From assembly GCF_945915845.1 (NCBI RefSeq), contig NZ_CAMEFX010000003.1, positions 1 through 64,000 on the forward strand: a stretch of 64,000 bases of DNA. Direction: 5' to 3'. The first letter of the stretch is position 1. Every line of letters starts with the position of its first letter. The DNA comes from an uncultured Actinobacillus sp. GTDB taxonomy: Bacteria; Pseudomonadota; Gammaproteobacteria; Enterobacterales; Pasteurellaceae. The notes under the pieces are model-generated. The model saw nothing but the letters and a program-made list of their open reading frames with translations, was not told where the DNA came from and ran no database searches. This document shows positions 8,692-18,088 of the stretch, in pieces. Position numbers and translations under genes: made by a program.

Positions 8692-9708
8692 ATGAGCATT
8701 ACAGTCAACCAAATTGTTTTACATCAACTCATTAAGCAAACCACAGAAGAAGGCAATATTCAACTCAATACTCAGCTTAGGGAATCCTTATTACCCATTA
8801 CCCCTGAAGTGGAACAATTAACCCTTGAATTACACCAAGCTTATCAAACCAAAGCAAAGGGCTATGGCATTTTTAAAGAGCAATCAGTATTTGCCCAATC
8901 CCTTAATCGCTTGCTTGAACAAGAAACAGATTTCCTTCCTTTCAGCCATGACAGTGCCAAATTATTGGCTTCAGAACTGAGTAAATATGCCTTTGCTGAA
9001 AGCGGAACCTTTGTTCTTTGTCAATACAATTTTTTAGCCACGGATTACTTATTTATTGCACTATTAGATAGCCGCATTAGTATGTTAGTGGATGATAATT
9101 TAGAAATTCATCGTACTCAGTATTTAAATATCAATCAATTTGATATTGCTGCACGTATTAATCTCACCGAAATGCGCATTAATGCGAATTCAAACCGCTA
9201 CTTAACCTTTATTAAAGGACGTGTGGGGCGCAAAATTGGCGACTTTTTTATGGATTTTATGGGTGCAGACGAAGGATTAAACCCACAAGTCCAGAACCAA
9301 TGTTTGTTACAAGCCGTGAGTGACTATTGCGATCAAGGTGAATTAAGTCAAGAGCAAACGCAAGCGGTAAAAAAACAAGTGTTTGAATATTGCAAAGGAC
9401 AAATGAATACAGGTGATGATATCGCATTACGGGAACTTTCTGCCGAATTACCGACTCTTAATGAACGTCCATTTATTGAGTTTGCAACAGAACAAGATTA
9501 CGGACTAGAAGAAACCATCCCTCCGGTACGCTCTGCCTTGAAAACATTAACTAAATTTTCAGGCTCAGGCAAAGGAGTTACCATTAGTTTTGATGCGGAA
9601 CTCATTAACCAACGCATTATTTGGGATGAAGCCTCGGACACCTTAACCATTAAAGGATTGCCGGCCAATTTACGCGATCAATTACAACGCAATTTAAAAG
9701 ACAATTAA
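8692..9708 (+). CDS. yejK: Nucleoid-associated protein NdpA (YejK)
   Basis: 338 aa, matching the family length of about 335. Typical features are the N-terminal [15 protein letters not shown], the middle [18 protein letters not shown] and the C-terminal segment ending in [13 protein letters not shown]. YejK is a nucleoid-associated protein reported to interact with topoisomerases. It is divergent from yejL and is followed by bamE within 61 bases. I see no internal abnormality. Confidence 0.9.
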   Translation: MSITVNQIVLHQLIKQTTEEGNIQLNTQLRESLLPITPEVEQLTLELHQAYQTKAKGYGIFKEQSVFAQSLNRLLEQETDFLPFSHDSAKLLASELSKYAFAESGTFVLCQYNFLATDYLFIALLDSRISMLVDDNLEIHRTQYLNINQFDIAARINLTEMRINANSNRYLTFIKGRVGRKIGDFFMDFMGADEGLNPQVQNQCLLQAVSDYCDQGELSQEQTQAVKKQVFEYCKGQMNTGDDIALRELSAELPTLNERPFIEFATEQDYGLEETIPPVRSALKTLTKFSGSGKGVTISFDAELINQRIIWDEASDTLTIKGLPANLRDQLQRNLKDN

Positions 9709-9769
9709 TTTGGCAATTCCGCAAAGTTTAGGTATTATTTGCTCAATTTTTCAAACAAGGTTTTATATT

Positions 9770-10183
9770 ATGAAAATGAAATCAATTTTAACCGCACTTT
9801 TCGTTGCCTTCGCGCTATCTGCTTGTTCCAGCGTAGAAAAAATCGTATATCGTATTGATGTACCACAGGGCAATTACCTTGAAGAAGCGAACGTAAAACA
9901 ATTACAAGTAGGGATGACTAAGCCACAAGTACAATACTTATTAGGTACACCTGTACTACAAGATCCATTTAGTACCAGCACTTGGTACTACGTTTTCCTA
10001 CAACAAAAAGGCTATGAATCTCCTGAACAACACACGTTAATTGTTAACTTCGACCACAGTGGTCGCGTCGTCAATGTTGATTTAGACAAACCGTTGCCTG
10101 ATGCAAATAAAGAAGTGTTAAACAATGTAATCATCGAAGCACCTTCAACAGGTAAAGCGAGCTGGTGGCAATTCTGGAAATAA
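9770..10183 (+). CDS. bamE: Outer-membrane assembly lipoprotein BamE
   Basis: 137 aa from the ATG at 9770, chosen because it gives a proper lipoprotein signal with lipobox LSAC; the open frame extends upstream but only with unrelated sequence. SmpA/OmlA domain: LQVGMTKPQVQYLLGTPVL and DPFSTSTWYYVF are diagnostic. BamE is a subunit of the BAM complex that inserts beta-barrel proteins into the outer membrane. It lies between yejK and cpxR, and the Cpx pair next to it responds to envelope stress. Confidence 0.92.
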   Translation: MKMKSILTALFVAFALSACSSVEKIVYRIDVPQGNYLEEANVKQLQVGMTKPQVQYLLGTPVLQDPFSTSTWYYVFLQQKGYESPEQHTLIVNFDHSGRVVNVDLDKPLPDANKEVLNNVIIEAPSTGKASWWQFWK

Positions 10184-10200
10184 ACTAAAAAGGAATTTCA

Positions 10201-10905
10201 ATGATGTCAAAAATTTTGTTGGTCGATGACGATATTGAAATCTCAGAACTACTATCAGAACTTTTAAGACTGGAAGGGTTTGAAGTAGATGTTGCCCATG
10301 ATGGGCTAGAAGCATTAGATATGCTCAATAGTCAGCATAATATTGTGTTACTCGATATCAATATGCCAAAACTAAATGGTATTGAGACATTAAAACGCAT
10401 TCGTCAAAATTATACTTTACCTATATTAATGTTGACGGCTCGCGGTGATGATATTGATCGTATTATCGGGCTTGAATTAGGGGCAGATGACTATTTGCCC
10501 AAACCTTTTAATGATCGTGAATTAATTGCACGAATCAAAGCCATTCTGCGCCGCACAGAATCTCATCCTCTCTCCGATGATAAAAAGGCATCCAACGATG
10601 AACATATCATCAAATTTGAAAATCTTGAGCTACATACAGGGTTGCAACAAGCAAGCTACAATGGTCAAGATTTGGCGTTGACAGGTTCTGAATTTGCTTT
10701 ACTGTTACGTTTAATTCAAACGCCCGGCAAAATATTATCTCGTGAGACGTTGAACCTTGAAGCCTTGGGCAAAGAACTCATGCCATTTGACCGTACAATT
10801 GATATGCACATGTCTAATTTACGGAAGAAATTGCCTGCACGTGAAAATGATCAATCATGGTTCAAAACCCTACGTGGTCGCGGTTATATTTTATTAGTGG
10901 ATTAA
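10201..10905 (+). CDS. cpxR: Response regulator CpxR
   Basis: 234 aa OmpR-type regulator. The receiver domain has acidic residues at 10-11, phosphoacceptor D52 in LLDINMPKLNG, and the invariant Lys in LPKPF. The C-terminal winged helix (about 135-230) includes TGSEFALLLRL and the wing GRGYILL. CpxR acts with CpxA to control envelope-stress genes. Ribosome binding site AAAGGAA. An uptake-signal hairpin separates it from cpxA. Confidence 0.92.
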   Translation: MMSKILLVDDDIEISELLSELLRLEGFEVDVAHDGLEALDMLNSQHNIVLLDINMPKLNGIETLKRIRQNYTLPILMLTARGDDIDRIIGLELGADDYLPKPFNDRELIARIKAILRRTESHPLSDDKKASNDEHIIKFENLELHTGLQQASYNGQDLALTGSEFALLLRLIQTPGKILSRETLNLEALGKELMPFDRTIDMHMSNLRKKLPARENDQSWFKTLRGRGYILLVD

Positions 10906-10914
10906 CAACAGATA

Positions 10915-10943
10915 AAAGTGCGGTCATATCACCGTACTTTTTT
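10915..10943 (+). terminator. Uptake-signal hairpin between cpxR and cpxA
   Basis: AAAGTGCGGT, loop CATATC, then ACCGTACTTT and further Ts. The arms pair fully if one G-U is allowed. It looks like a rho-independent terminator or attenuator within what is normally a tight two-gene operon, and ends 9 bases before the cpxA ATG. Confidence 0.6.
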
Positions 10944-10951
10944 ATTAAAAA

Positions 10952-12385
10952 ATGATGAAATTTCTAAAAGCACCTTCTTATATTAACACCCTATCATTCC
11001 AAATCTTTGCTTCATTTTGGGTTATCTTTTTAATCTTGCTCTCTATTGTATTTTTTATTCCTAAGTTAGATACTCGTAATTATTCAGAATTAACCGGTGA
11101 GGAGCTACTTAACTACCAACAACAAATTGTCACAGCCATTCGTGAAAATCAGCTCACAAGATTACTCATATCTAAAAATCACCCTTTACCGCTAGAGCAA
11201 GTCAAAGAGATCCACCCTTTTTTATTAAATTTAGAAACAAAACAGCTTATAGGTGTTTTAGAAGATGAAATGGAACTTGCAAGACAATTTATCCTTACTG
11301 CGACTGATCCCGCAAAACCCCTTGTACGAACACTAGACAATACAAAAATAGCCGGGCCTTTTACCATTCATCTCTCATCCATTGAAGATGAGAATAAAGA
11401 AGAACCTTACGCCTTATTCTTTGCTCAAAAGGTCGATCCACAACGAGACTTGGTTAACCAAGTTTTTGACCGTCCCGGATTGTTATTGATTTTTATTATG
11501 ATACTGTCTTTTCCATTGCTATTATGGCAAACCCTACGTATCTCAGGCCCGCTCAAAAAATTAAACCTCGCCGCAAAATCGGTATCATTAGGTAATTTCA
11601 CAGTAACTCCTGATTTAGAAACACATGGGGTGTCAGAATTTCGTCGTGTAGGCAAAACATTTAATCAAATGATAGAAGCGATTGATGGTTTATTAAAGAC
11701 CCACCAAATGCTACTTTCATCCGTATCTCATGAATTACGAACACCGCTCACTCGATTACAACTTGCCACGGCATTATTACGCCGCCGTGTAGGTGAAAGT
11801 AGTGAAATTACACGGATTGAAACAGAAATTACTCGTTTGGATTTAATGATTGATGATTTGCTCAAGTTTTCTCGCAACCAAGTTAATATTCACTCTAAAC
11901 GTAATATTTTCCCTTTAGAAGAACTATGGGAAGATGTTATTTTAGATGCCGCATTTGAAGCGGAACAAAATCATCTTCAATTTCATTTTATACAAAACAT
12001 TAAAAATCCCGAACGTTATGATTTGCTCGGAAATAAACAATCTCTGACGAGTGCCTTAGAAAATCTCCTGCGCAATGCATTAAAATATACACACAGCACC
12101 ATTTCCGCCCAAATTCAACTGCTAGGCAATAATGTCTGTATCCATGTTGATGATGACGGTGCCGGTCTCAAAGAAGAAGAGTATAAAAAAATCTTTAAAC
12201 CATTCTATCGTGTTGATGAAGAACGCACCAAAACAAAAGCTGGTACAGGGCTTGGACTAGCGATTGTAGAAAACAGTGTTCTTCAGCATTACGGTAAAAT
12301 CTGGGCAGAAAAAAGCCCATTAGGAGGCCTAAGAGTCACCGTAATCCTACCGTTATATACGGGGGGGGTAGCGGTCATTAAATGA
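10952..12385 (+). CDS. cpxA: Sensor histidine kinase CpxA
   Basis: 477 aa. Membrane helix at about 15-37, periplasmic loop, second helix about 176-195, HAMP region, then the kinase core. H260 in VSHELRTPLTRLQ is the phosphorylation site. The N box is LENLLRNALKY, with G boxes DDDGAGL and GTGLGLAIV. It pairs with CpxR. No good ribosome binding site is visible because the terminator-like hairpin abuts the start. The tail LPLYTGGVAVIK is encoded over a run of eight G at 12361-12368; slippage there would change only the last few residues. Confidence 0.9.
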   Translation: MMKFLKAPSYINTLSFQIFASFWVIFLILLSIVFFIPKLDTRNYSELTGEELLNYQQQIVTAIRENQLTRLLISKNHPLPLEQVKEIHPFLLNLETKQLIGVLEDEMELARQFILTATDPAKPLVRTLDNTKIAGPFTIHLSSIEDENKEEPYALFFAQKVDPQRDLVNQVFDRPGLLLIFIMILSFPLLLWQTLRISGPLKKLNLAAKSVSLGNFTVTPDLETHGVSEFRRVGKTFNQMIEAIDGLLKTHQMLLSSVSHELRTPLTRLQLATALLRRRVGESSEITRIETEITRLDLMIDDLLKFSRNQVNIHSKRNIFPLEELWEDVILDAAFEAEQNHLQFHFIQNIKNPERYDLLGNKQSLTSALENLLRNALKYTHSTISAQIQLLGNNVCIHVDDDGAGLKEEEYKKIFKPFYRVDEERTKTKAGTGLGLAIVENSVLQHYGKIWAEKSPLGGLRVTVILPLYTGGVAVIK

Positions 12386-12407
12386 GCAATAAAAAGGACT
12401 TTTGGGG

Positions 12408-12725
12408 TTATAAATCATCAATATTTACAGAGATAAAATCCCCATTTGCCTTGCGCTCTCGTACTAAATTCACTAATTCCGTATTTTCAGCTAACTCCTG
12501 AAAATATTCTAAGCGCTCAGGTGTAATGTCATCACAAATTTGTTCGTTGTGATTTATGCCGGTATCCATTGCAGATCCAATCATACTACGCGCGCGTACT
12601 ATATATTCTAATGCACGCATCAATTCAGATTTATCACCATCTTTTAACACTTCAGCTAAATAAGCTTGAATCATTTTTTCACTATCTAAATATTCCGCTA
12701 TATCAAAGTTTTTTATTTTATTCAT
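12408..12725 (-). CDS. Orphan addiction-module antidote-like protein
   Basis: 105 aa from the ATG at 12725 (GGAGA site upstream). Residues 5-45 (FDIAEYLDSEKMIQAYLAEVLKDGD..., RALEYIVRARSM) match the N-terminal half of the HI1420-type HigA-like antidote family. Where that family continues into a helix-turn-helix, this protein instead reads HNEQICDDITPERLEYFQ... and ends FISVNIDDL. It is therefore a diverged or chimeric antitoxin. No toxin gene lies on either side: cpxA ends 22 bases away and only a 31-codon frame precedes it. The gene converges on cpxA without an obvious terminator. Confidence 0.5.
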   Translation of the reverse strand: MNKIKNFDIAEYLDSEKMIQAYLAEVLKDGDKSELMRALEYIVRARSMIGSAMDTGINHNEQICDDITPERLEYFQELAENTELVNLVRERKANGDFISVNIDDL

Positions 12726-12741
12726 AGTTAATCTCCATTTT

Positions 12742-12837
12742 CTAATGATTTTTATCCGCAAGTTGAAACTGTTGTTTCTTATTATTTGGCTTTATTTTAA
12801 AAATTTCTGTTTGTGTTAGTGTTTTTTTAGTCATCAT
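12742..12837 (-). CDS. Possible 31-aa leader or remnant ORF before the antitoxin
   Basis: Short frame MMTKKTLTQTEIFKIKPNNK... of 31 codons, very Lys/Gln-rich, ending 16 bases before the antitoxin start. It has no recognisable domain. It could be a truncated remnant of a removed partner gene or chance. Low confidence. Confidence 0.2.
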   Translation of the reverse strand: MMTKKTLTQTEIFKIKPNNKKQQFQLADKNH

Positions 12838-12858
12838 TTAAGCCTTATATATTAGCTC

Positions 12859-12938
12859 AAAAAAGATCACTCTAAAAAATACCCCAAAGAAAAAAAACGT
12901 TTTTTTCTGCCTGTAGTGATCATTTAGTGATCTTTTTT
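12859..12938. repeat. Long inverted repeat with three GATCACT boxes
   Basis: AAAAAAGATCACT (12859-12871) and AGTGATCTTTTTT (12926-12938) are perfect 13-bp inverted arms. A third AGTGATC lies at 12915-12921, and a near-palindrome AGAAAAAAAACGTTTTTTTC sits in the loop. It precedes the antitoxin-like gene, so it could be its operator, or a terminator for the tRNA-Ser gene transcribed toward it. Confidence 0.45.
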
Positions 12939-13053
12939 CACGAGACAGAAAGATGCTAAAAAGACAAAACACGCCTAAAAAGACGAAATTTTATTTATTA
13001 ATCAATGAATTAAGAAAACAGATAGACAGGAAACACGCAAAGGATTTAAAATA

Positions 13054-13143
13054 TGGCGGTGAGAGGGGGATTCGAACCCCCGATGCAGTTTCCCACATAC
13101 ACGCTTTCCAGGCGTGCTCCTTCAACCACTCGGACATCTCACC
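13054..13143 (-). tRNA. serW: tRNA-Ser (anticodon GGA)
   Basis: The minus strand reads GGTGAGATGTCCGAGTGG at the 5' end, the anticodon loop CTGGAAA gives GGA, a long variable arm follows, and the T arm is GGTTCGAATCC. The acceptor stem closes with CTCACC and CCA is encoded. 90 nt, a class II tRNA. It decodes UCC/UCU. A candidate promoter lies at 13206-13234. The symbol is taken from the enteric gene of the same anticodon. Confidence 0.95.
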
Positions 13144-13205
13144 ATTTTGAATGAACTTCTTAAAATCTAGTGATAAATAATTTATCAACGCAAGAAGTGG
13201 GCGGA

Positions 13206-13234
13206 ATTATAAGAATTTACTGCGCGCTCGTCCA
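13206..13234 (-). promoter_or_regulatory. Candidate sigma-70 promoter for tRNA-Ser(GGA)
   Basis: On the minus strand TGGACG (13229-13234), 17 bases, then a perfect TATAAT (13206-13211), followed by a GC-rich discriminator TCCGCCC typical of stable-RNA promoters. The predicted leader is about 55 nt. Confidence 0.5.
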
Positions 13235-13325
13235 GTCTTTTTTAGATTTTATTGCGCAAACCTATGACATTTTCGCAAAATTAAGCGTAAAATAACCGCA
13301 CTTTTTTATTCTTTTGGAATATTCT

Positions 13326-15071
13326 ATGTTAAAAAAATGGTTTTTAAATCAAAATGCATTCTTAGCGGTAAAGCCATTTAGCGCGATGAAAGACAGTCTA
13401 CGCTTGGGCTATACTCAAAAACATTTTACCAAAGATGTTATGGCTGGATTAACAGTCGGGATTATCGCCATTCCTCTCTCTATGGCACTAGCCATTGCAA
13501 GTGGTGTGCCTCCGCAACATGGGCTTTATACGGCTATTATTGCAGGCATCATTATTGCGCTCACGGGCGGTTCTCGCTTTAATATTTCAGGTCCAACGGC
13601 TGCCTTTGTTGTTATTCTTTATCCGGTTACCCAACAATTTGGTTTAGGTGGTTTATTAATGGCAACGATTCTTTCGGGGCTAATTTTAATCCTCATGGCG
13701 TTATTCCGTTTAGGACGATTAATTGAATATATTCCATTACCTGTCACACTAGGGTTTACTTGTGGTATTGGTATTACGATTGCGACCTTACAAATCAAAG
13801 ATTTTCTTGGGCTGAATATTCCTGCAATGCCTGCCCATTATATTGAAAAAGTACAGACTATTTTCACCGCACTTCCCTCTATCAACTGGGCAGATACACT
13901 GGTTGGTATCGTAACATTAGCCGTTTTGACCCAATGGCGCCGTTTAAGAATTGCCATTCCCGGGCATTTACCTGCGGTCATTGTGGGGACATTACTGGCA
14001 TTACTATTAAGTCAGTTTGATATGAAAGTGGCAACCATTGGTTCCGCTTTCCAATATACTCTACCTGATGGCACAGTAGGCAATGGTATTCCCAATGTAT
14101 TACCAAGCTTTATGTTGCCTTGGAATATTCCCAATGCACAAGGAGAAGTCATTCAATGGAACTTTGATACACTTCAAGCACTTTTACCGGCGGCCTTTTC
14201 TATGGCAATGCTCGGTGCGATTGAATCTTTACTTTGTGCTGTCGTACTCGATAATATGACAGACACCAAACACCATTCCAATAATGAATTATTAGCCCAA
14301 GGGATAGGCAATGTTGTTGCACCATTTTTAGGAGGAATTACCGCAACCGCTGCTATTGCACGTTCAGCTGCTAATGTAAAAGCAGGCGCAACGTCCCCTA
14401 TCGCCAGCGTGGTGCATGGTTTATTTGTGCTATTTTCACTACTTGTTTTCGCGCCCGCACTATCTTATCTTCCACTCGCTTCTATGGCGGCATTATTATT
14501 GCTCGTTGCTTGGAATATGGCAGATGTTCACAATATTATTGCGCTGATCCGCCGCTCAGGGAAAAATGAAATTGCGGTGCTTGTGGTTTGTATTTTGCTG
14601 ACCGTTGTGTTTGATATGGTCATCGCGATTTCTGTTGGCGTATTACTCGCGAGCTTGCTCTTTATTCGTACAATCGCAGAAATGACCAAAACCATCGAAA
14701 CGGCGCACCCTGAAGATTTGGAAGATGTCTTAGTTTATCGCGTGAGCGGCCCACTCTTTTTTGCTGCCGCCGATAATTTATTTTCCGAGTTACACGACAA
14801 AACCGTTCATACGGATCATGAAATTCGCCATATCGTCTTACAATGCGAAGCGGTGAATGTACTGGATACCGGGGGGATTCATGCCTTAACACGCTTTGTA
14901 CAACACATGTTGCCGCACCAACAGTTGTATATGTGTAATATGCAATTCCAACCGTTACGAATGTTGGTGAAAGCCAATACGGTGCCTGAATTACAACGTA
15001 TTAATTTCAGTGCTGATTTAATGGAAACCTACGCAAAAATTCGCTTGCAAGAAAGTGAATTGAATCGATAA
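13326..15071 (+). CDS. SulP-family anion transporter with STAS domain
   Basis: 581 aa from the ATG at 13326. The membrane domain (about 35-430) has the SulP signature region IAIPLSMALAIASGVPPQHGLYTAIIAGII, seen here as IPLSMALAIASGVPP and HGLYTA. The C-terminal STAS domain (about 455-570) includes VLQCEAVNVLDTGGIHAL. Family members carry sulfate, bicarbonate or dicarboxylates; the substrate cannot be told from sequence. A strong bidirectional terminator follows, so it is a single-gene unit. Confidence 0.85.
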   Translation: MLKKWFLNQNAFLAVKPFSAMKDSLRLGYTQKHFTKDVMAGLTVGIIAIPLSMALAIASGVPPQHGLYTAIIAGIIIALTGGSRFNISGPTAAFVVILYPVTQQFGLGGLLMATILSGLILILMALFRLGRLIEYIPLPVTLGFTCGIGITIATLQIKDFLGLNIPAMPAHYIEKVQTIFTALPSINWADTLVGIVTLAVLTQWRRLRIAIPGHLPAVIVGTLLALLLSQFDMKVATIGSAFQYTLPDGTVGNGIPNVLPSFMLPWNIPNAQGEVIQWNFDTLQALLPAAFSMAMLGAIESLLCAVVLDNMTDTKHHSNNELLAQGIGNVVAPFLGGITATAAIARSAANVKAGATSPIASVVHGLFVLFSLLVFAPALSYLPLASMAALLLLVAWNMADVHNIIALIRRSGKNEIAVLVVCILLTVVFDMVIAISVGVLLASLLFIRTIAEMTKTIETAHPEDLEDVLVYRVSGPLFFAAADNLFSELHDKTVHTDHEIRHIVLQCEAVNVLDTGGIHALTRFVQHMLPHQQLYMCNMQFQPLRMLVKANTVPELQRINFSADLMETYAKIRLQESELNR

Positions 15072-15080
15072 GCCGTAACA

Positions 15081-15116
15081 AAAAGGGCGCAAACAACTCG
15101 TTGCTTGCGCCCTTTT
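15081..15116. terminator. Bidirectional terminator between SulP gene and deaD
   Basis: AAAAGGGCGCAA and CAAC pair with GTTG and TTGCGCCCTTTT around a small loop, giving about 16 base pairs with one bulge pair and A/T tails on both sides. It serves both convergent genes. Confidence 0.85.
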
Positions 15117-15129
15117 CTTATCTCATCAA

Positions 15130-16986
15130 CTAGCGATGACGGCTGCCTTTAAAGCCTTTCTCACGAAATTCTTTTCGCCCTTGCTCTTTAAAAGTGCGGC
15201 CATTTTTTCCTGAGAATTTGCGATCACCTTTAAACCCACGCTCATTAAAACGAGAATCACGGTCATTCAAACGATCACTGCCACGGCGAGAATCACGCTG
15301 ATCAGAACGTCCACGTTCACCACCTTGCACTTCACGTACAAAAGACATTTGCATTTGTTTATTTAGTACGCGTGTTTTTTCAAAATGACGCAATAATTCT
15401 TTTGGCATACCTTGTGGTAATTCAATGGTTGAATAATCATCATAAAGTTTGATATGACCAATATGACGGCTATTGATATCCCCTTCATTCGCAATGGCAC
15501 CGACAATATGACGCACTTCTACACCATCCGCACGACCAATTTCAATACGATATAAGTCCATTGGTTGCGGGTTGCCATAGCCACGGCGTTCTTGTGAACG
15601 AGGGTTATCGCGGCGTTCACCACGCTCACGACGATCACCACGTTCGCCACGTTTAGGCATTGGCGGATCAGGTGGAAGAATTAATTTTTGTTTGCCTTGT
15701 AACAACATTAACATGGCAGCGGCAATGTCTTCTTGATCTTGATCTGCGGTGAATAAATCTTCCAATAAACTGCGATACAGTTCTAAATCATGATGTTCTA
15801 GCTGTTTGGTAATTTGTGCGACGAATTTTGCACGGCGACAAGCTTGTAATTGCTCATGATTTGGTAAACTCACCTCTTCAATAGGCTTTTTCATTAAGCG
15901 TTCAATATTACCTAATAAACGGCGTTCACGCGGTTCAACAAATAAAATTGCGCTGCCTGAACGACCTGCACGACCGGTACGACCGATACGATGTACATAG
16001 CTCTCTGCATCAAGTGGAATATCGTAGTTCACCACGAGGCTAATGCGTTCCACATCTAAACCACGTGCAGCCACATCCGTTGCCACTAAAATATCAAGTC
16101 CACCGTTACGTAAACGATCTAAGGTTTGCTCACGTGATTGTTGAGTCATATCACCGTTTAATGCGGCAGCGCGAAAACCGCGTTGATTTAGCAATTCTGT
16201 TACATCCAACGTGCCTGTTTTGGTGCGGGTAAAAATAATTGCCGCATCAAAATCTTCCACTTCCAAGAAACGTAATAGGGCATCATTTTTGCGGAATCCA
16301 CGCACATACCAACAACTTTGTGCAATATCAGGGTTAGTACGTTGTGTCGATTGGATTTTCACTTCTTGTGGATTCGTCATAAAACGTTTTGTAATACGGC
16401 GGATAGGCTCCGGCATAGTGGCAGAGAAAAGTGCCGTTTGATGTTGTTCCGGTAATTCTGCCATCACCGTTTCTACATCATCAATAAAGCCCATACGCAA
16501 CATTTCATCAGCTTCATCTAATACGATAAATTTGAGTGAAGACAAATCAAGTGTGCCACGATTAATATGATCAAGAATACGCCCCGGTGTTCCCACCACA
16601 ACTTGAGCGCCTTGACGCAAGGCACGTAGTTGAATGTCATAACGTTGACCACCATAAAGGGTCACGACTCGCACACCTTTTGCATGTTTAGTGAATTGTT
16701 CGCAAGCTTCAGCCACTTGAATAGCGAGTTCACGTGTGGGTGCCATGACCAACATTTGTGGATATTTTTCATTGGTATTAATTTGTGCCAACAAGGGTAA
16801 AGAAAATGCCGCTGTTTTTCCACTTCCGGTTTGCGCCATACCTAACACATCACGCCCATTTAAAAGATGTGGAATACAAGCCTGTTGAATAGGTGATGGT
16901 GCTGTAAAGCCCATTTCAGAAACAGCAGAAAGGATAAAATCAGGCAAACCTAAGTCGCCAAAAGTAATAGTATTGGTTTCAGTCAT
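15130..16986 (-). CDS. deaD: Cold-shock DEAD-box RNA helicase DeaD (CsdA)
   Basis: 618 aa from MTETNTITF at 16986; the open frame extends 10 codons further but this start matches the family. Helicase motifs in order: Q motif [12 protein letters not shown], motif [21 protein letters not shown] (VLDEADEML), SAT, and VI ([11 protein letters not shown]). A DbpA-like RNA-binding domain (about 480-555) and a long Arg/Gly/Asp-rich tail follow, as in DeaD. It unwinds structured RNA in ribosome assembly and mRNA decay at low temperature. It is downstream of nlpI and pnp on the same strand, the order seen in enterics. Confidence 0.93.
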   Translation of the reverse strand: MTETNTITFGDLGLPDFILSAVSEMGFTAPSPIQQACIPHLLNGRDVLGMAQTGSGKTAAFSLPLLAQINTNEKYPQMLVMAPTRELAIQVAEACEQFTKHAKGVRVVTLYGGQRYDIQLRALRQGAQVVVGTPGRILDHINRGTLDLSSLKFIVLDEADEMLRMGFIDDVETVMAELPEQHQTALFSATMPEPIRRITKRFMTNPQEVKIQSTQRTNPDIAQSCWYVRGFRKNDALLRFLEVEDFDAAIIFTRTKTGTLDVTELLNQRGFRAAALNGDMTQQSREQTLDRLRNGGLDILVATDVAARGLDVERISLVVNYDIPLDAESYVHRIGRTGRAGRSGSAILFVEPRERRLLGNIERLMKKPIEEVSLPNHEQLQACRRAKFVAQITKQLEHHDLELYRSLLEDLFTADQDQEDIAAAMLMLLQGKQKLILPPDPPMPKRGERGDRRERGERRDNPRSQERRGYGNPQPMDLYRIEIGRADGVEVRHIVGAIANEGDINSRHIGHIKLYDDYSTIELPQGMPKELLRHFEKTRVLNKQMQMSFVREVQGGERGRSDQRDSRRGSDRLNDRDSRFNERGFKGDRKFSGKNGRTFKEQGRKEFREKGFKGSRHR

Positions 16987-17082
16987 TAAATACTCGAATT
17001 GATAAAAGGAAAGCACAATGCTCTCGTGTATAACATATTGTGGTGAAACATAAAAAGAATTGACCGCACTTTACAGTCTATC

Positions 17083-18003
17083 TCATTTTTGCACCACGAC
17101 TCGTTCGGTTTGTGTGTTAGGTGTTTTATCCTTCAAACGCTCTAACTCAAACAATGCAAAACGATACTCAACGAAATTATACACCTGATTTGCTACGGCT
17201 AATTTGAACAGCACTTCCGCTTCGTCCATATTGCCCATATTGAGTTTTTGTTTTGCGAGATAAAAATAGGTTTCCGTTAGAATTTCCGCATATTGTGGAG
17301 AATTCGGATCAACAAAGACTTTTGCCTTGTCTAATAAATCTTGTACGGAAAGTTTGCCCAAATAATATTGAACAATAAAGGTTCCCCAATATTCAGTAGA
17401 AAGCGTTGCCGATCTTTGTACTAAATTTTGTTTTGCCTCATCTGGCTTAAATTTCAAGTCGTTGAAATATAACCATAAAACGCGATAAGGATCGGTTTTA
17501 TCTGCTTCGTAAAAATACAGAAAATCCTGATTCGCTAAGCTATAACGTCCCGTGTAATGGAAATCTAAACCACGGTTTAAATAGGTGTATTCATAGTTAG
17601 GATCAAGTTCAAGCACCACGTTAAAAGCATCTACGGCACCGTCAAAATCTTCATCTAATAACGAATATAAACCTAAATAATTATACACTGCCACCATTTG
17701 TGGTTGCAGCGCAAGTGCTTGGGTAAAGTCGTAACGCGCTAATGCCCAAAGCCCCAAACTGTCATAAAGCACACCGCGCTCGAAATGTAAATCCGCGCGT
17801 TCTGCAGCTGACAATTGCCCTACAATCAGCATTTGGCTGATTCGTGCAATCATCACTTCCTGTTCAAAATGCACGTTAGGATGTTGTTCCGCCAGCACAA
17901 TGCTATTTTTAGACACAAAAATCCCTGTTGAATTGCTTACACAACCCGAGAGCAAAGCAAGGCATAAACTTGGAAAGAGTATCCCAAATTTGAACCAACG
18001 CAT
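17083..18003 (-). CDS. nlpI: Lipoprotein NlpI with TPR repeats
   Basis: 306 aa from the ATG at 18003, giving a signal peptide with lipobox LLSGC; the frame extends upstream without a signal. Tetratricopeptide repeats are visible around residues 75-200 (FERGVLYDSLGLWALARYDF, YNYLGLYSLLDEDFDGAVDA, YLNRGLDFHYTGRY). NlpI is an outer-membrane-anchored adaptor for murein hydrolases and proteases. Its place between pnp and deaD is conserved. Confidence 0.92.
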   Translation of the reverse strand: MRWFKFGILFPSLCLALLSGCVSNSTGIFVSKNSIVLAEQHPNVHFEQEVMIARISQMLIVGQLSAAERADLHFERGVLYDSLGLWALARYDFTQALALQPQMVAVYNYLGLYSLLDEDFDGAVDAFNVVLELDPNYEYTYLNRGLDFHYTGRYSLANQDFLYFYEADKTDPYRVLWLYFNDLKFKPDEAKQNLVQRSATLSTEYWGTFIVQYYLGKLSVQDLLDKAKVFVDPNSPQYAEILTETYFYLAKQKLNMGNMDEAEVLFKLAVANQVYNFVEYRFALFELERLKDKTPNTQTERVVVQK

Positions 18004-18088
18004 TATCTGTATCATTAAAATTTGCCTTAGGAATAACAGAAATGACGACCGCACTTTCAATCTCAAAGTGCAGTCGATTCTTTATGAA

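Noticed and set aside
12991..13188. Open reading frames across the tRNA-Ser(GGA) locus on both strands
   Set aside because: They coincide with the tRNA gene and its flanks; the tRNA fold explains the sequence.
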